From Leptobrachium leishanense (taxonomy: Eukaryota > Chordata > Amphibia > Anura > Megophryidae), in the NCBI GenBank assembly GCA_009667805.1, contig CM019064.1, positions 268,379,662 through 268,443,661 of the forward strand: a stretch of DNA of 64,000 nt, given 5' to 3'. This document shows positions 9,563-22,114 of the stretch, piece by piece. Made by a program: the position numbers and the translations under genes. The notes beneath the pieces are model-generated. The model was not told the origin of the DNA, ran no database searches, and saw only the letters and a program-made list of their open reading frames with translations. Each line of letters begins with the position of its first letter. The stretch's first letter is position 1.

Positions 9563-10980
9563 TAAGAATGGGAAGTAGATTACTATCAATAGAATGAAAG
9601 TTTCTTTACTTATTTATTTTTTTAAGCATTTTTTGGGTGAAATTTTAGGTTTCCTAACTTTTTTTTAAAGAGATGAGGCTTTTTAACCCATAGGTTTCAA
9701 TGCAGCATATGAATCCATACACTGCTGGGAAGCGACTCTCTGCAGCATAATTAATGCAGCATATGAATCTGCACACTGCTGAGAACTTCCCAGCAGTGTG
9801 TGGATTCATATGCTGCATTAATTATAACTCATAAAAAATTAAAAACTAACTGATCCAAAAAATTAATCGATCCGAATCACTAAATCGATCTGCAGAGTGG
9901 TGCTGCCCGGCAGTGTGTGGATTCATATGTTGCATTAATTATATTGCAGAGAGGTGCTTCCCGGCAGTGTGTGGATTCATATGCTGCATTAATTATACTG
10001 CAGAGAGGTGCTTCCCAGCAGTGTGTGGATTCATATGCTGCATTAATTATATTGCAGAGAGGTGCTTCCCAGCAGTGTGTGGATTCATATGCTGCATTAA
10101 TTATACTGCAGAGAGGTGCTTCCCGGCAGTGTGTGGATTCATATGCTGCATTAATTATACTGCAGAGAGGTGCTTCCCAGCAGTGTGTGGATTCATATGT
10201 TGCATTAATTATATTGCAGAGAGGTGCTTCCCGGCAGTGTGTGGATTCATATGCTGCATTAATTATACTGCAGAGAGGTGCTTCCCAGCAGTGTGTGGAT
10301 TCATATGCTGCATTAATTATATTGCAGAGAGGTGCTTCCCAGCAGTGTGTGGATTCATATGCTGCATTAATTATACTGCAGAGAGGTGCTTCCCGGCAGT
10401 GTGTGGATTCATATGCTGCATTAATTGTACTGCAGAGAGGTGCTGCCCAGCAGTGTGTGGATTCATATGCTGCATTAATTATACTGCAGAGAGGTGCTTC
10501 CCAGCAGTGTGTGGATTCATATGCTGCATTAATTGTACTGCAGAGAGGTGCTTCCCGGCAGTGTGTGGATTCATATGCTGCATTAATTATACTGCAGAGA
10601 GGTGCTTCCAGCAGTGTGTGGATTCATTTGCTGCATTGAAACCTATGGGCTAAAAAGCCTTGTTTCTTTAAAGAAAGTTAGGAAACCTAAAATTTCACCC
10701 AAAAAATGCCTAAAAAATCCTAAAAGAATAAATAAGTAAATAAATTTTCATTCTATTGGTACTAGTAATCTACTTCCCATTCTTAAAAAAGCAATAAAAA
10801 ACTAAATAACTCCAAAAAAACGAAAAACCAACTGATCCGAATCACCCGAAATGATCCAAATCACCCGAAACGATCCGAATCACCGAAACGAAACAAAAAA
10901 CTGTACGATATGACCCAAAACTGAAAAAAAGACCCAAAAAAGACCGAAACGAAAAAGAAAAAAAGTCATGCACATCCCTA
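9562..10980. mobile_element. Fold-back element with a hAT-like right end
   Basis: Left sequence TTAAGAATGGGAAGTAG (from 9562) returns inverted as CTACTTCCCATTCTTAA near 10772, and about 150 bp next to it are also inverted copies (AGGTTTCCTAACTTT against AAAGTTAGGAAACCT). The right end is GCACATCCCTA at 10980, like the ends of the 8-kb element at 21555. A matching left TAGGGATGTGC tip is missing, so the left end is truncated. The interior is a 54-bp satellite plus inverted satellite units at 9700-9830. Confidence 0.7.
9889..10637 (+). repeat. 54-bp satellite array (about 14 units)
   Basis: Units contain GCAGAGAGGTGCTTCCC, then AGCAGTGTGTGGATTC and ATATGCTGCATTAATTATA, repeated every 54 bp with few substitutions, mostly CAGCAG/CGGCAG and ATACTG/ATATTG variants. 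As 54 is divisible by three, two frames stay open for more than 240 codons and encode an 18-residue repeat. Uniform drift without frame preference argues against a protein. Confidence 0.97.
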
Positions 10981-13900
10981 TTATACAGTCATAGCTACAT
11001 CTGGTTTGAACACGCTAAAAGGTGAACCAGTATTCTGGTTTTCAAGATAGATATAGATTGAAAGTAATTTACAGTGTCCAGTAAATACTATAGCCTTTAT
11101 CTAGCTATATCATTTACTTTTTTATTTCTATAAATCCTGAAATGCAGAGTACATGGTGTACATATTACAGTATTACTGTACATCCCATTAAATTGCTCAG
11201 ATAAAAACTCTGCACAAAATGTTCTATGTTTGAATACTGTAACACTTATTATTTCCTTAACTTTAAGGTTTTTTTAAATGTTCAAGGATTATTCTTTGTT
11301 CAATTCATACAGAGTTTTTCGCTAGTCACCTTCTTTTATTGTTGTTGCAACTCTGACAAACTTCAGTGTTTCTCAAATGGGAAATTGAAACAACAGCAGC
11401 AGGAGAAGCTTCACCAATCAATCTTTTCCTGTTGCTGTTTGAATACCCTCCTCAGGATCACTAACGTTTATCATTGCTGCAACAACTGTAATTATTAGTG
11501 AATTAAGCTGTTAATCCTATAAACATGAAATCTGGCTAATTTCTACTGGTTTACATACAACATGCTATTACCTCTAAGCCACACCATGGTGTCTATGGTT
11601 TCCAAAGGTCATCAGAATCTATAGGAGGTCATTTTAATAAACAATGATTTGTTAGCAAAAGCAACAGTCTCAATTTGTATTTCAGACAATGGAAAATTGA
11701 TCCTGTACACTGTGGCAACAACCATGAGGTTATTAAAAAAGCTATGCTATGTACGTTAAAAAAAAAAAGCAAGAACAGTAATTGATGTGGTGGTTTACTT
11801 CCCCCAACCCGTTGAAAAAAACAAAACTCCTAACATTGATTTTTGCTGCAGTTTGCATGGAGAAAAGATACAGTACTTACCTTCACATGTGGTGGACCTG
11901 CCCATTTCCTTTTACACTCTTTTTGGCAGTTCTTGATTGACAATTTACTATGGACCAATGGGTTTGCCATTTGCCCAAACCAGTGTTTAGACTGTCCAAC
12001 ACACAATATCTGAACTTGGCAGACAAAGTCTGGCACAATGCTGGCTCCAAACTGGTTCCTCCTGTTCTTCTCATTACATGGAATAGCCAAGAAAAAAAAC
12101 AAACAGAAGAATTAAATGCCACATTCCCAACCCTACACAATAGAAAGTGAGGTAAAGGTTAATGAGGTGAAGGTAGGAGGGTTTGAAAGAGACTTAACCT
12201 GAAGCGTTTCTTTCATCATAACCTACGCAAACAGGATAAGAGGTTAACTTGCCCCTTTAAATCTTATACCCTTGTAGTTATGTGTTACTGCAGTTGTAAT
12301 ATTTAGCGCATCTCAGAAACATCATACAGATCTATTAATTTTAACACATTTAAATTGGGAAGGATTGATCTATTGATTTCAAATGTATTTAAGTTTTGCT
12401 GATTACCATTAGAGGGAGCATAAATAGAGGACTTAGATCACTCAAATAATATATGATAACTGTTCAACAAAACTATTGATATTTGGTGGTCCATTGCTGC
12501 TAAAGTTCCATATATCAAAATAAGTGTGGAGCTAATGCTGGCACACCTTCTACTGTTCCATAAAGTTTTCTGCACCCTGTTAGGTCTCCTACCCATCCAA
12601 TGGCCAGAGATGCACCTGTTTCACTTGTATTCTGGTAGAGCCTCGATGCAAGGACACCATTCTAAATATTACATCAGAGGGTCAGCAACCTTGTACTCTG
12701 GATGTTTTGGAACTACAGTTCCCTATCAGTCAAGATTACTGAACCCTGAACTATATGATGTGCATCCTTTTTTATTCTTAATGGTAAATACAGGATTGAG
12801 AGGTTCTGTCACTCTCATGTCCTGTGTAATGTTGTTAATACTCCGGCTCTTCTTGTCTTTTGCCATGCTGGGTTCCTGATCAGGGTTTAGAAGAACTTCC
12901 TCTTCCCGATGTCATTGTCCTGTTTTGGTTTCACCCTTCAGCACATTATATTGATTCTCTGATGGCTTTTCTGATATTGACCTTGGCTTGTTACCATTGT
13001 TCTGTCTTCTGTCCTTCACCCTGGTTAGTTTCCTTGTGTATGTATTACTCTCCTGCGATTGACCTTGGCTAGTCTACTCATGTGCATTACTCTCCTGCCT
13101 TGACAATGGCTTCTTACTTTACTTTATCTATTTAGCCAATCATTTAAGTAGTAGCTGTTTAGGCAACATCTCATTGCTCTCTTTCTGTGGGTCTGCATGT
13201 TGAGTCTATGGGTATCCATGACCATTTCAGAAATATTCAGGGCATTAATCAAATGAAATATTTTATTACCAACATCCATGGACTGTTGAGATAAACGAAG
13301 GCAAAATAAATTACATTGATAGGTGTTCTATATAAAGCATCCATTCTTTTGTATGTTTCATCCTTCTGTATTTTCATAGTATCATTATGTTTACTTGACA
13401 ATTGTTATTTAACACAGTGTATCAATACGCTGCTATTAGTATAATTTTCAATATAATCCCTGTGATTTACTATAATGATGCAGGCATAACACGGCTAATT
13501 GCTTTTAAATGTCAAGTCCTACAAATAAATTCTGGAAAAAGCAATGCTGTAGTTGGCTTTCATTATTCTTAGTAGTTTAATTCATTTTTATCGCATTTAA
13601 TCATAGTTGTTGCTCATGGAGACACCTTTGTCTTTAATTCACCTAATTGATTTGGAACAGCAGTCAAATACATTTCTTTTTTCAAGGTTGTATGTTGTAA
13701 TATGAAATTGCAACAAAGTATATTAATCTAATATGATGCAATACATTTTTAATTATCAAATAGATTGGAAAACCATTGGACATTTAAACGAGTTTCAATA
13801 GAAACATTCATCAGCCTGGGAAATTATATGTATTTGTAAGAATCATGCAACTGACTTATGTTCTAACATAATGGTGACAGCAATGCTAATAAGAACAAGA

Positions 13901-15719
13901 TATACAATATGGTAGCTGCATATTTTTCTGTCAGAACATCGTCCCAATGAACTTGCAAAGTGTGAAAGCACAGCTAAAAACAGCCGCTGAATTAATCTTA
14001 TACAGTACTGGCAACGAATGACTTACAGCAATCTCTGTAAAACCTAATTTGACTCACTCTGGGTTAGAGAAAGCAATTTTATTAACAAGGTTCTACATTA
14101 TCCTTATATTTCTTCTGGTTTAATTATTAAAAGATTTCTAGCAGTGATAGTGTACAGGGCAAACTGCAGCTGTGTTCATTGGACTAATATGTGCCCATTA
14201 TTCTTAAACATTTTTATCTTTGAACATTCCAAATATAATTCCAGTGATGTACTCAAATGATCCCATGTGATTATGTCGAATTAATTAAAATACTTGTAGA
14301 GTTTATTTGATGTCATTAAACTCATCATTATATCTCCTTTGAAAAACCCACTAAACTAGACTTTATTTAGTAGGAATGTATACTGCTGTTTTATGTTAGG
14401 ATATATCTAATATAGACTCAGTGGAAAAAAAAATTATCTGCAAATTTCAATAACGATAGTAAATTGGAGAAAGCTGTAAGGAAATGCTTACCCTTAAAGT
14501 ATGGCACTTAAAAATATAAGCACGGAAATGGTTTATCGAATGACTGGCATATAGCGTGTCAAGCAAATGCCTTCTAAATAGTCACAGATATTATGTGATT
14601 TGCTACTTTAGTGTTCATCATAAAAAAACCTTTAAAAATCTTGATGCTTTGGATACGTTCATTTAGAAAACATATACATTTGAGCACTATTTCAAATTAA
14701 TTTCACAGTATGAGCATTGCAGCCACTCTCATTTTTAGTCAGGCAACCAAAGCTTTAGCTATCTATAACCTCCAGCCATTCTGTAACCTCTATCTAAGCT
14801 TTACCTGACAAAGACTAAGAATATTACATCTGAGCTGCTTTATAATTGGTCACATACAGTGTCATGGAAACAGATTCCTTATTTGTTCCCCCCCCTATGT
14901 TATAACTTAAAATTGACCAGTCCACTCTCCCTGTCTAACTCACATTGTTAGTTTGGCCCAGCCTATTTCCTCCTTAGCAAAGCCTGCATTCTTGTCAGTA
15001 TATCACAGAGGCAGTCAGCAAGCATCTATATGTACCGGGTGATTGAATCCTGTTTTCACCGTCCCCCCATAACAAGGTACACCTGAGAACCCTCTCTTCC
15101 TTCAAGTCACCTTTTATTTTCTGTTACTTTCCCAATTAAGTGAAAAAAATACAAAGGACTTTGCATGCTTTCAAAAGAGGATGAGTTAAGCTATCTGACT
15201 ACAATTATATCCTGCATGTGACATTCACTTCTTGTGGGGTTCCACAATATACAGCTTCCAAATAATAGTTTTATACAGCTCCCAACCAATAACAGAAACA
15301 AACATACCTATATACTACAGTGAGGCTAGGTGCAGGGCACCATAGTTCATGTCAGGTCTAGCCAAAACTGCCTCTTCAGCACTTGTCATCTTCAGCGCTA
15401 GATATAATACAGAAGCCCATTCCAGCTCTGAACCAGCAAGATAAACTTTGCAATAGGTGGTCCATAGGACTATGACAGCAGACTGTGTGCCTGTTGGATG
15501 AATAGGCCATGCCTGTTCACCTTTAGGTCCTCGTCTACCCTTTTTGGGGTTTTCTTATTTAGTGTGTGATAAAGACACATGAGAATGGACTGTTTGTGAT
15601 TATTTACAGTATGTATATAATACATGATTCAAGTGACCACAGCCATAACATGTGCTTTGCATTATTATTGCTTATGGTTGCTGAATTGCTTGTTTTATTA
15701 AGATTTATTTTAAAACTAG
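10981..15719. other. AT-rich sequence without recognised genes
   Basis: No coding domain, splice pattern or transposon border was recognised. A short piece at about 12676-12735 (GGGTCAGCAACCTTG and TTTTGGAACTACAG) resembles one end of a hAT-type MITE. The stretch 12807-13140 looks like decayed repeat material with repeated CTTGGCTTG words. From 13.2 to 15.5 kb the sequence appears single-copy within the window and is where non-repetitive or conserved non-coding DNA would most likely lie. Confidence 0.5.
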
Positions 15720-16658
15720 TGTAGCGCTGTTTTAAAAACCTGTTGCTGTAATGTTCCGTTTTGGCCACCAGAGGGAGACAAGCACATGTAAACTATACTG
15801 AACATTGGGACTACATTTTCCAGCATGCTCTGGGGCAGAGACAGGAAGTGGGTGGGGAAGGAGGAAAGGACATCCGCAGCCTCGTGGAAGGAGAGCCAGT
15901 GTGAGCCGAGGAGTGAACCAAGGGAGACGCACGTGAGACTGTGAGCGATTGTAACCAGGCCGGATAGCAGGCGCTGCCTTGCCGACTCTGGGGATCGATA
16001 TAGTGACTTGCCAGAGACCAAGTAATCCACCGCTGAGAGGTTTTATACAGACAGAGAGTCGCAGATTGGACCCCGAGTTAGGAGACCGCGATGATCCACT
16101 GCGAGTGCAGGTGGTAAGCTGTAAATCGTGTTGTAGAGACAGACAAGCGAGAGAAGCGGATCCGGTGACACAGAGTCCCAGCACAATTCAGCAGAGAGAC
16201 GTCCTGATCGGGCAGCGGAACAGATTGTCTGGCGGATGGGTGAGAGGCCTCCTAGGCCACATTTAAAGTTTAAAGACACACGCTGCAGCACTGCTAAAAT
16301 CTACAGGGCCCCAACGTGACTAGCCGAAGATTTTATTAAATACATTCACTGGCCAGTTGAAATATAGTACCCGGGTACCTGAGCTCACGCACACACACTT
16401 TTTTTGGGACATAACCTGCACGGGACTTACACTCCAGAAACGAAGGGGTTAAACTTTTCTTTTACCGCTGCGCGTTTCCCGCAATACGAAATCCTGTTTC
16501 CATATACCATGCTTATTTTATATATGCCGCTTTATTGAGACCAGTAAAGTATATATGATTTATAAAATCCACAACAGTGCTGGTGTATATTTATTCCCTA
16601 GTGCGGAGAGACTAACCCAAGGTTAAATTCAGCGGCTCCTCCGGGAGTGAGTGCTACA
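15720..16658. mobile_element. Solo LTR, 939 bp, CTAG target duplication
   Basis: It begins TGTAGCGCTGTTTT and ends GAGTGAGTGCTACA, with CTAG directly on both sides (15716-15719 and 16659-16662). Near the start is GGCCACCAGAGGGAGA, a motif often seen in frog LTR repeats. No internal region is present. Overlapping open frames on both strands (15716-16291) lie wholly inside it and have no domain, so they are rejected as genes. Confidence 0.8.
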
Positions 16659-16662
16659 CTAG

Positions 16663-17330
16663 TATGTCGCCTAGTGTTTAGGTTAATACAGGATATTTGC
16701 ATTCACCCCTCAAGATCAACATTTTGAACTTTGCATTATATATAACAATATTAAAATATTTCTCCATCCTACTTACATTTCATTTTAGTCATATCACACA
16801 TATAAAAAGAAAATCAAGATTATATTTTATTTCTACAATTTTAGAACTTTACGATGAACTGAAGACGCAAAAAATAAGAGAAGGGATTTCATGTTTAGCA
16901 GCCTTATTCTTACATCTGCCACAATGGATTCACTCTCTGTTTTTGATGTTTGTAACATTCTTTGGTAAGGGATTACAGAATGATTATCCAGTACATTAGG
17001 CACAACTACTGCTGTCACGGCAGCCTTCTATTTACTGCTTGACTGGTAAAACTTTGTATTTACACTTCTTTGTAGTTGCTTGTCAATGTGTACAAACTGA
17101 TTTGTTATCAAAGGAAAGGATGACAATGTTCTATTTCTAGAAGACACAAATATGTACCTGATCTGATTTTCTATGCATACACCTGCTCAGATGGGTCCCA
17201 GAATCAAGTTACTGAGCTGGGAGGAAGAAAAAGCAAGTTCCATCACAAAAACACAGTTCTATCGAAGTTCATCTTAGTTTTAACTTTTAGAAATCTAGTG
17301 GGTTTAAATAAGAATTGCACATAAAGGGAC
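16663..17330. other. No gene seen
   Basis: AT-rich non-coding sequence. The 100-codon frame at 16697-16999 has no recognised domain, and its composition matches the surroundings. Confidence 0.5.
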
Positions 17331-17640
17331 ACAACCACCAAAAAATGAAATGTCCTTATTGTGTTTATTTTATGTTGCTGATATCTTACATGTGCTTTGT
17401 TTTTCTCTTGTATGTTTTAGTTAAGAACATAATTTACTCTTTGCATGCACCCAGTGACATATATAATGTGATTTTTTGCATTGTAAAATAATCCCCCACA
17501 GTATCTTTCCATCACTTGCTCCTCACTCTGTGGCAATGGCCATATAATGGAGTCGATCTTTGACTCAAATTTCTGTATTGTGTGGGATGTATACAAAGGA
17601 TATCACCAAAGTGTAGATTAGAAATCTTTTAACCCCATAG
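17331..17640 (+). repeat. Unoccupied paralogue of the target of the 8-kb element
   Basis: AATGAAATGTCCTTATTG at 17345 and the following 200 bp match 21376-21554. They then continue without interruption into sequence that matches 29590 onward: CACTTGCTCCTCACTCTGTGG here, against CACTTGCTCAT...TTGCTCATCACTGGGTGG around the 8-kb insert. This is an empty-site copy of the same interspersed repeat. Its right part (GTATTGTGTGGGATGT) also matches 30760-30810. Confidence 0.85.
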
Positions 17641-17995
17641 TGACCAGGGGATTTTACCATTGTCTGTCCGAAATTACCCACTGCTGTTTTTACATTTCTG
17701 CGCTGTATGTGTTTAGGGCTCTTTTTCCTCTTTCTCGTTTATGGAACCCACACATATTATATACTGTTTTTCTCGCCACTAAATGGACTTTCAAAGATAC
17801 CATTATTTTCATCATATTTTATAATTTACTGTAAAAAAAATTAGGAATTTTCATGAAAAAACTGAAAAAACACACTTTTTCAAACTTTGACCCCCAAAAT
17901 CTACAACCGCCAAAAAGGATCCCAGCTAAATAGTTTTGAAATTTTGTCCTGAGTTTAAAAATACTCAATTTTTACATGTTTTTGCTTTTTAACCC
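17641..17995. other. No gene seen
   Basis: AT-rich sequence between two repeats. The 64-codon frame at 17640 has no recognised domain. Confidence 0.5.
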
Positions 17996-18835
17996 CTTCA
18001 CTGCTGAGCCATTTCACCTCTGTGTGTTTTATGCTCAACATATTTAAACATGATTTGAAGTCCTATTTCATTAAACCCCCCCAGACAATTTTTTTTAATA
18101 AAACCCACTTGTTTGTTTATTAGTTTTGTAATTCTTATTTTATTTTTATAATTCTTACACCAAATATGTTCATGTTTGATATTACTGGAAAGGCCACAAC
18201 CAAGCCTTTCCAATGATTCCAAACATGACCATCTAGATGCCACGGGTCGGGAGATATGGTGGTCTAAAGGACATCACGCAATCCCGCATATGGCAACAAC
18301 GTCAGAGGGGGAGTGACCCTGGAAGCTTGGCTGACATCCAAGCTTATATAAGTGGTAGTATCTTTTTAACCACTTGGCTGCAAACGACACACTGAGCGCG
18401 TCCTCTGCTTTCCCGGTTGGTTGCAGAGGACGCTCAACGTTTGGTTGCAAAAGTAAGCAAATAGTTTTTTCTGTTTTTGTGAAAATCAAATTTTTTTCTC
18501 AGAAAAAACAGTAACAGGTTCCATTTCTATTTTTATTTTTAAAAAGGGTGCACTATAGAATGCATAACCACAAAGGTTTGGTGGTTAAACTGTGAAAAAA
18601 TTATTTCACAGGCTGCAAATGATTGAAATCTGAATAGAAATTCTATTTTTTCTACATTCTTTGTTATAAGTTTCTGGCAGGACATGATGTATACATATAA
18701 CAATGATATGTTTTGAATATGCCAAATCTGCTAAAACTAAGGATATATAATTTGTCTGGGTCGTACAATAAAACATGACTTCAAATCGCATTTAAACTTG
18801 ATGAGCACAAAACAGTAAAAATGAGCGCAGCACAC
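17996..18835 (+). mobile_element. CGCTGCTGAG TIR family, copy without minisatellite
   Basis: The left end reads TTAACCCCTTCACTGCTGAG, then CATATTTAAACATGATTTGAAG. The right side carries the inverted match (AACATGACTTCAAATCGC, TTTAAACTTGATGAGC) but lacks the outermost bases. The interior has GATGCCACGGGTCGGGAGAT, a GGAAGCTTGGCTGACATCC block also found beside the 21-bp array, and a hairpin GTCCTCTGC...GCAGAGGAC. No minisatellite is present, so this copy shows the family before expansion. It has no coding capacity. Confidence 0.75.
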
Positions 18836-19849
18836 AGTGTATAATGAGTGTGTATATAAAGTGTATATATAAAGGTGTATGTACATATAGAATGTATTTA
18901 TAAATATATTTATAAAGAAATACCCTTTCTGAGACTCAGGTTTTAACACTTAAAAAAAAAAAATGCTTACAAATCCATATCGAACCTCTAGTTCCACAGA
19001 GCAGAGGGTTGAGCAGTCCACTGCCTTCTATGACGGCATAAAAGACTCACTTGTATTAGAGACAGTAACAAACAGCTGCAAATAGTTAACCCCTTCACTA
19101 CCAAGTGATTTTCCAAAAAAAACATTGTCAGAAACCAGTGTTTTTTAAAAAAAAATAATAATAATAATTTTTAATAAATTGTACAATAGTACATATCTAT
19201 TACTGTAACACCCTATTTGGCCAGTAGATGGTGCCATATACTGCCAAATTGAGTTACAGAGGTTTTAACAGCAGATCTATTTTCTTCTATTTCTCCTGCC
19301 TCAGCTGCTGACAGCTTCTGAAAACCCGATACTTCAGAGCTTTCAGCCACCGATTTTACAGTTTTAGCTCTTTGGACATTATGCTCACAGGGCTAAAACT
19401 GTGGTGGCACATTGTGCAGGCCAGACGCTAACGAGATTCGTTTGAACCAAACAAATTTAGTTTTCTTTTGGGCTGCAGAAGAGCACATCAAGATCTCTAT
19501 CGGTGCACCGGATGGTGCCTTTGAAACCACAGATATCTCTATTGGTAGTCAAAGGGGTTAACAGTTCGCACTGACTTCACCCATTGATGACTCCCTATTA
19601 CCAACTTACCCTGAGATAGAGCCCATGCAGGTAATGTTGGTGAATTCCTGCACTTCCTACAAATTGACCCTATATCTGATGTGAAGATATATTTGTATTT
19701 CAGGGAAGCATTCCCATCAATTCATGTTTTAAAGGTTCTCTTATCTGCCTGTGTCCACACATCTCTTGACCTTATGCATCTCTCAATCTTGCTGTAGATT
19801 ATGACTTTACTCAACATCTTTAACCTCCTCTATGACTTTTCTTATCTAT
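18836..19849. other. No gene; AT/GT tract and repeat-like sequence
   Basis: GTGTATATAAAG-type repeats cover about 18840-18912. The stretch 19205-19560 (TGTAACACCC, GGCCAGTAGATGGTGCC) resembles LTR-type repeat material, but no end pair was found. Confidence 0.45.
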
Positions 19850-20029
19850 CAGGGTTATTCAGAGAACGTGAAAAGCAGGAGAATGACTGGAGAATGAAAA
19901 ATTCTAGGTCAAAATAGCCGATTTGGAAAGTGAAATGAAAAGGGGAATTTTTCTGGTTAGGCTATTTTGACCTAGAATTTTTCATTCTCCAGTCATTCTC
20001 CTGCTTTTCACGCTCTCTGAATAACCCTG
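19850..20029 (+). mobile_element. CAGGGTTATTC MITE, small type, copy 2
   Basis: 180 bp with TIRs CAGGGTTATTCAGAGA and TCTCTGAATAACCCTG and a 3-bp duplication TAT at 19847-19849 and 20030-20032. Nearly all of it folds: AGCAGGAGAATGACTGGAG returns inverted as CTCCAGTCATTCTCCTGCT. No protein is encoded. Confidence 0.9.
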
Positions 20030-20048
20030 TATGTCTCTATGTATCTAT

Positions 20049-20961
20049 CAGGGTTATCCAAAGAGATCCGAATTGCTTGAGAAAGGTAACCGAATGCTGA
20101 AAATCAGTGTTCGGTTACCTTTCCTGGCCATTCGACTATCCAGAGAGCAGGCAATTCGCCAAATCCTAGCGAATTGCCTGAACATACGGTGCCTGTTCGG
20201 TGCCTGTTCGAGGGCAGTGAAATCCCCATGAAAAAGCACTGCTTCGGCTATTCAGAGAACACAAACCAGCAGTGAAAGGTTCCCCTAATGCCCTGCCATT
20301 CGGTGGTTTAATTCGGCAGGTTTATTCAGGCGAATCCCATAGACTTCAATGTTAAAAATATTCCCGTTTTAATTCAATATCTAATAAACCGTTCATTATA
20401 AAATTCTGCAGCAAAAAGTCTCTTTATTTATAGATTTTTTAGGATACTTTAAGCATTTTTCTGATATTTTTCTTTTTTTTTTAAAAGTCCGATTTCTTTT
20501 TTTATTTTTTTTTCAGTTTACTTATTTTTTTTGTAACAGCCCTCTTTATTATCATTCCCTGGACATCCTGTGAAAATTTCAGACATTTTCGCTCAGTAGT
20601 TTCTTTGCAAACAGCGTTTCATTTTCCCAGATTCATACAAATGGTTTTTCTAATTTATTCACTGCCTCCTCTACGTCACAGCTGCTTCGGCTCTGTGTGA
20701 TTCGGCTCATGTTCGGCTCCTGTTCGGCTCCTGTTCGGCTTCTTCAAAGGTTAATCCAGATGTTTTTGCTTGTTTTCAGCGTGCATTCGGTTAGTGTTCG
20801 TCAGGTTTTCGGCAGCTTTTCCCTGCAATTCGGGGACCCTGTGGTGCTTGCTGAATACACCGCAGGGTCACCGAAATGGGATCGGCAAAAGGAACCGAAT
20901 TGAAGAGAATGAAAAGTCACCGAACGTGCGGTGACTTTTCGAATCTCTTTGGATAACCCTG
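20049..20961 (+). mobile_element. CAGGGTTATCC element, long type, copy 1
   Basis: 913 bp with TIRs CAGGGTTATCCAAAGAGA and TCTCTTTGGATAACCCTG and flanking TAT on both sides (20046-20048, 20962-20964). Subterminal hairpins contain GGTAACCGAA and GTCACCGAACGTGCGGTGAC. The middle holds CTTCAATGTTAAAAATATTCCCG and CTAATAAACCG, also found in hAT 1. No transposase is encoded. It differs from the small MITE in the interior but shares the tips, so both may use one transposase. Confidence 0.9.
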
Positions 20962-21356
20962 TATGTCTCTGGACATCCTATTTAAATTCTTGTGATTCTC
21001 GCAATTCTCACTTCTCTCTTTTCTGGAAATTTCAGTAGGGGGTCTTCTCACCTTTAAGCGCCAAAATCCACATTGGTAAGGTACGAATGTTGTGGATCTG
21101 TGCACATGCTTGCATCCATAGTATCATTTTAATATTATTCTCTGAAAATATTGAAAATCCTATAAAAATATATTAATGCTAAAAAAAAGGTAGAATATTT
21201 GTTTCAGAACGCATGGTTTGCAACCAATATTTATCTCACTGTACCTGTGAATAGATAAACAGAAATATGAAATAAAGAATTGATTGCATTGATGAAGGAT
21301 TGTCATGTAAGTAACCCTTGTAAAGAATATAAACACTATTGTGAATTTTGCTTAAA
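20962..21356. other. No gene seen
   Basis: Short non-coding stretch between a CAGGG element and the target repeat of the 8-kb insert. Confidence 0.5.
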
Positions 21357-21554
21357 AGGCCAACAGCCACTACAAAATGAAATGTCCTTATTGTGTTTAT
21401 TTTATGTTGCTGATCTCTTACATGTGCTTTGTTTTTCTCTTGTATGTTTAGTTAAGTAAATATTTTACTCTATATGTGTCACTGGGTGCATCCATTGTGA
21501 GATCTTTTTGTTGTAAACTGCTGCCCCCAAAGTATCTTTACCTCACTTGCTCAT
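21357..21554 (+). repeat. Target repeat left of the 8-kb element
   Basis: Matches 17331-17520. It stops at CACTTGCTCAT, where the last eight bases (21547-21554) are the left copy of the TTGCTCAT target duplication. The repeat resumes at 29582. Confidence 0.85.
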
Positions 21555-22114
21555 TAGGGATGTGCACCGATTTTTTTTTCGATTCGATTCGATTTTTCGA
21601 ATTTTTAAACTTTTCGATTCGGTTCGTTTCGACTGCTTTCTGTTTCGATTCGGTTCGGCTCGATTCGGTTTTCGGGTACATTTATTTTTCGGAATATCGA
21701 CCATTTTTCGTATTTTCGGGTAACTTTACTAGGTTTCTGTATCGACTTTTCGTTATTTTGGAAAATTTTCATTTTTTCGGAATTGTACATGGTTTTCGGC
21801 ATATCGCCCATTTTTCGTTTTTTGGAACTTTTCGTATTTCGGAACTTTTCGTTTTTCGGAACTTTTCGTTTTTCGGAATTGTACATGGTTTTCGGCATAT
21901 CGCCAATTTTTCTTTTTTTCGGAACTTTTCGTTTTTTCGGAACGTCTGTTCTCGTTCTGTCTAACTCTATTCGTTTTGATGAAAACTACTATGGTTTACT
22001 TTTTTAATACTACTTTATATATTTTTTATAATAAATTTTTGGTTTGTTTTTCGGATCCAATAATTCATTATGTCGATACGATAATTCTGGCGATTCTATC
22101 GTGTTTTTTTAATT

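Noticed and set aside
863..10637. CRISPR-like regular repeats
   Set aside because: Units are directly adjacent without distinct spacers, and the context is a vertebrate-type repeat landscape.
9913..10653. 246-codon cysteine-rich frame
   Set aside because: It is a product of the 54-bp satellite, with an equally long overlapping frame in another phase and substitutions without codon preference.
15716..16291. Overlapping frames on both strands
   Set aside because: They sit inside a solo LTR and oppose each other; no domain is seen.
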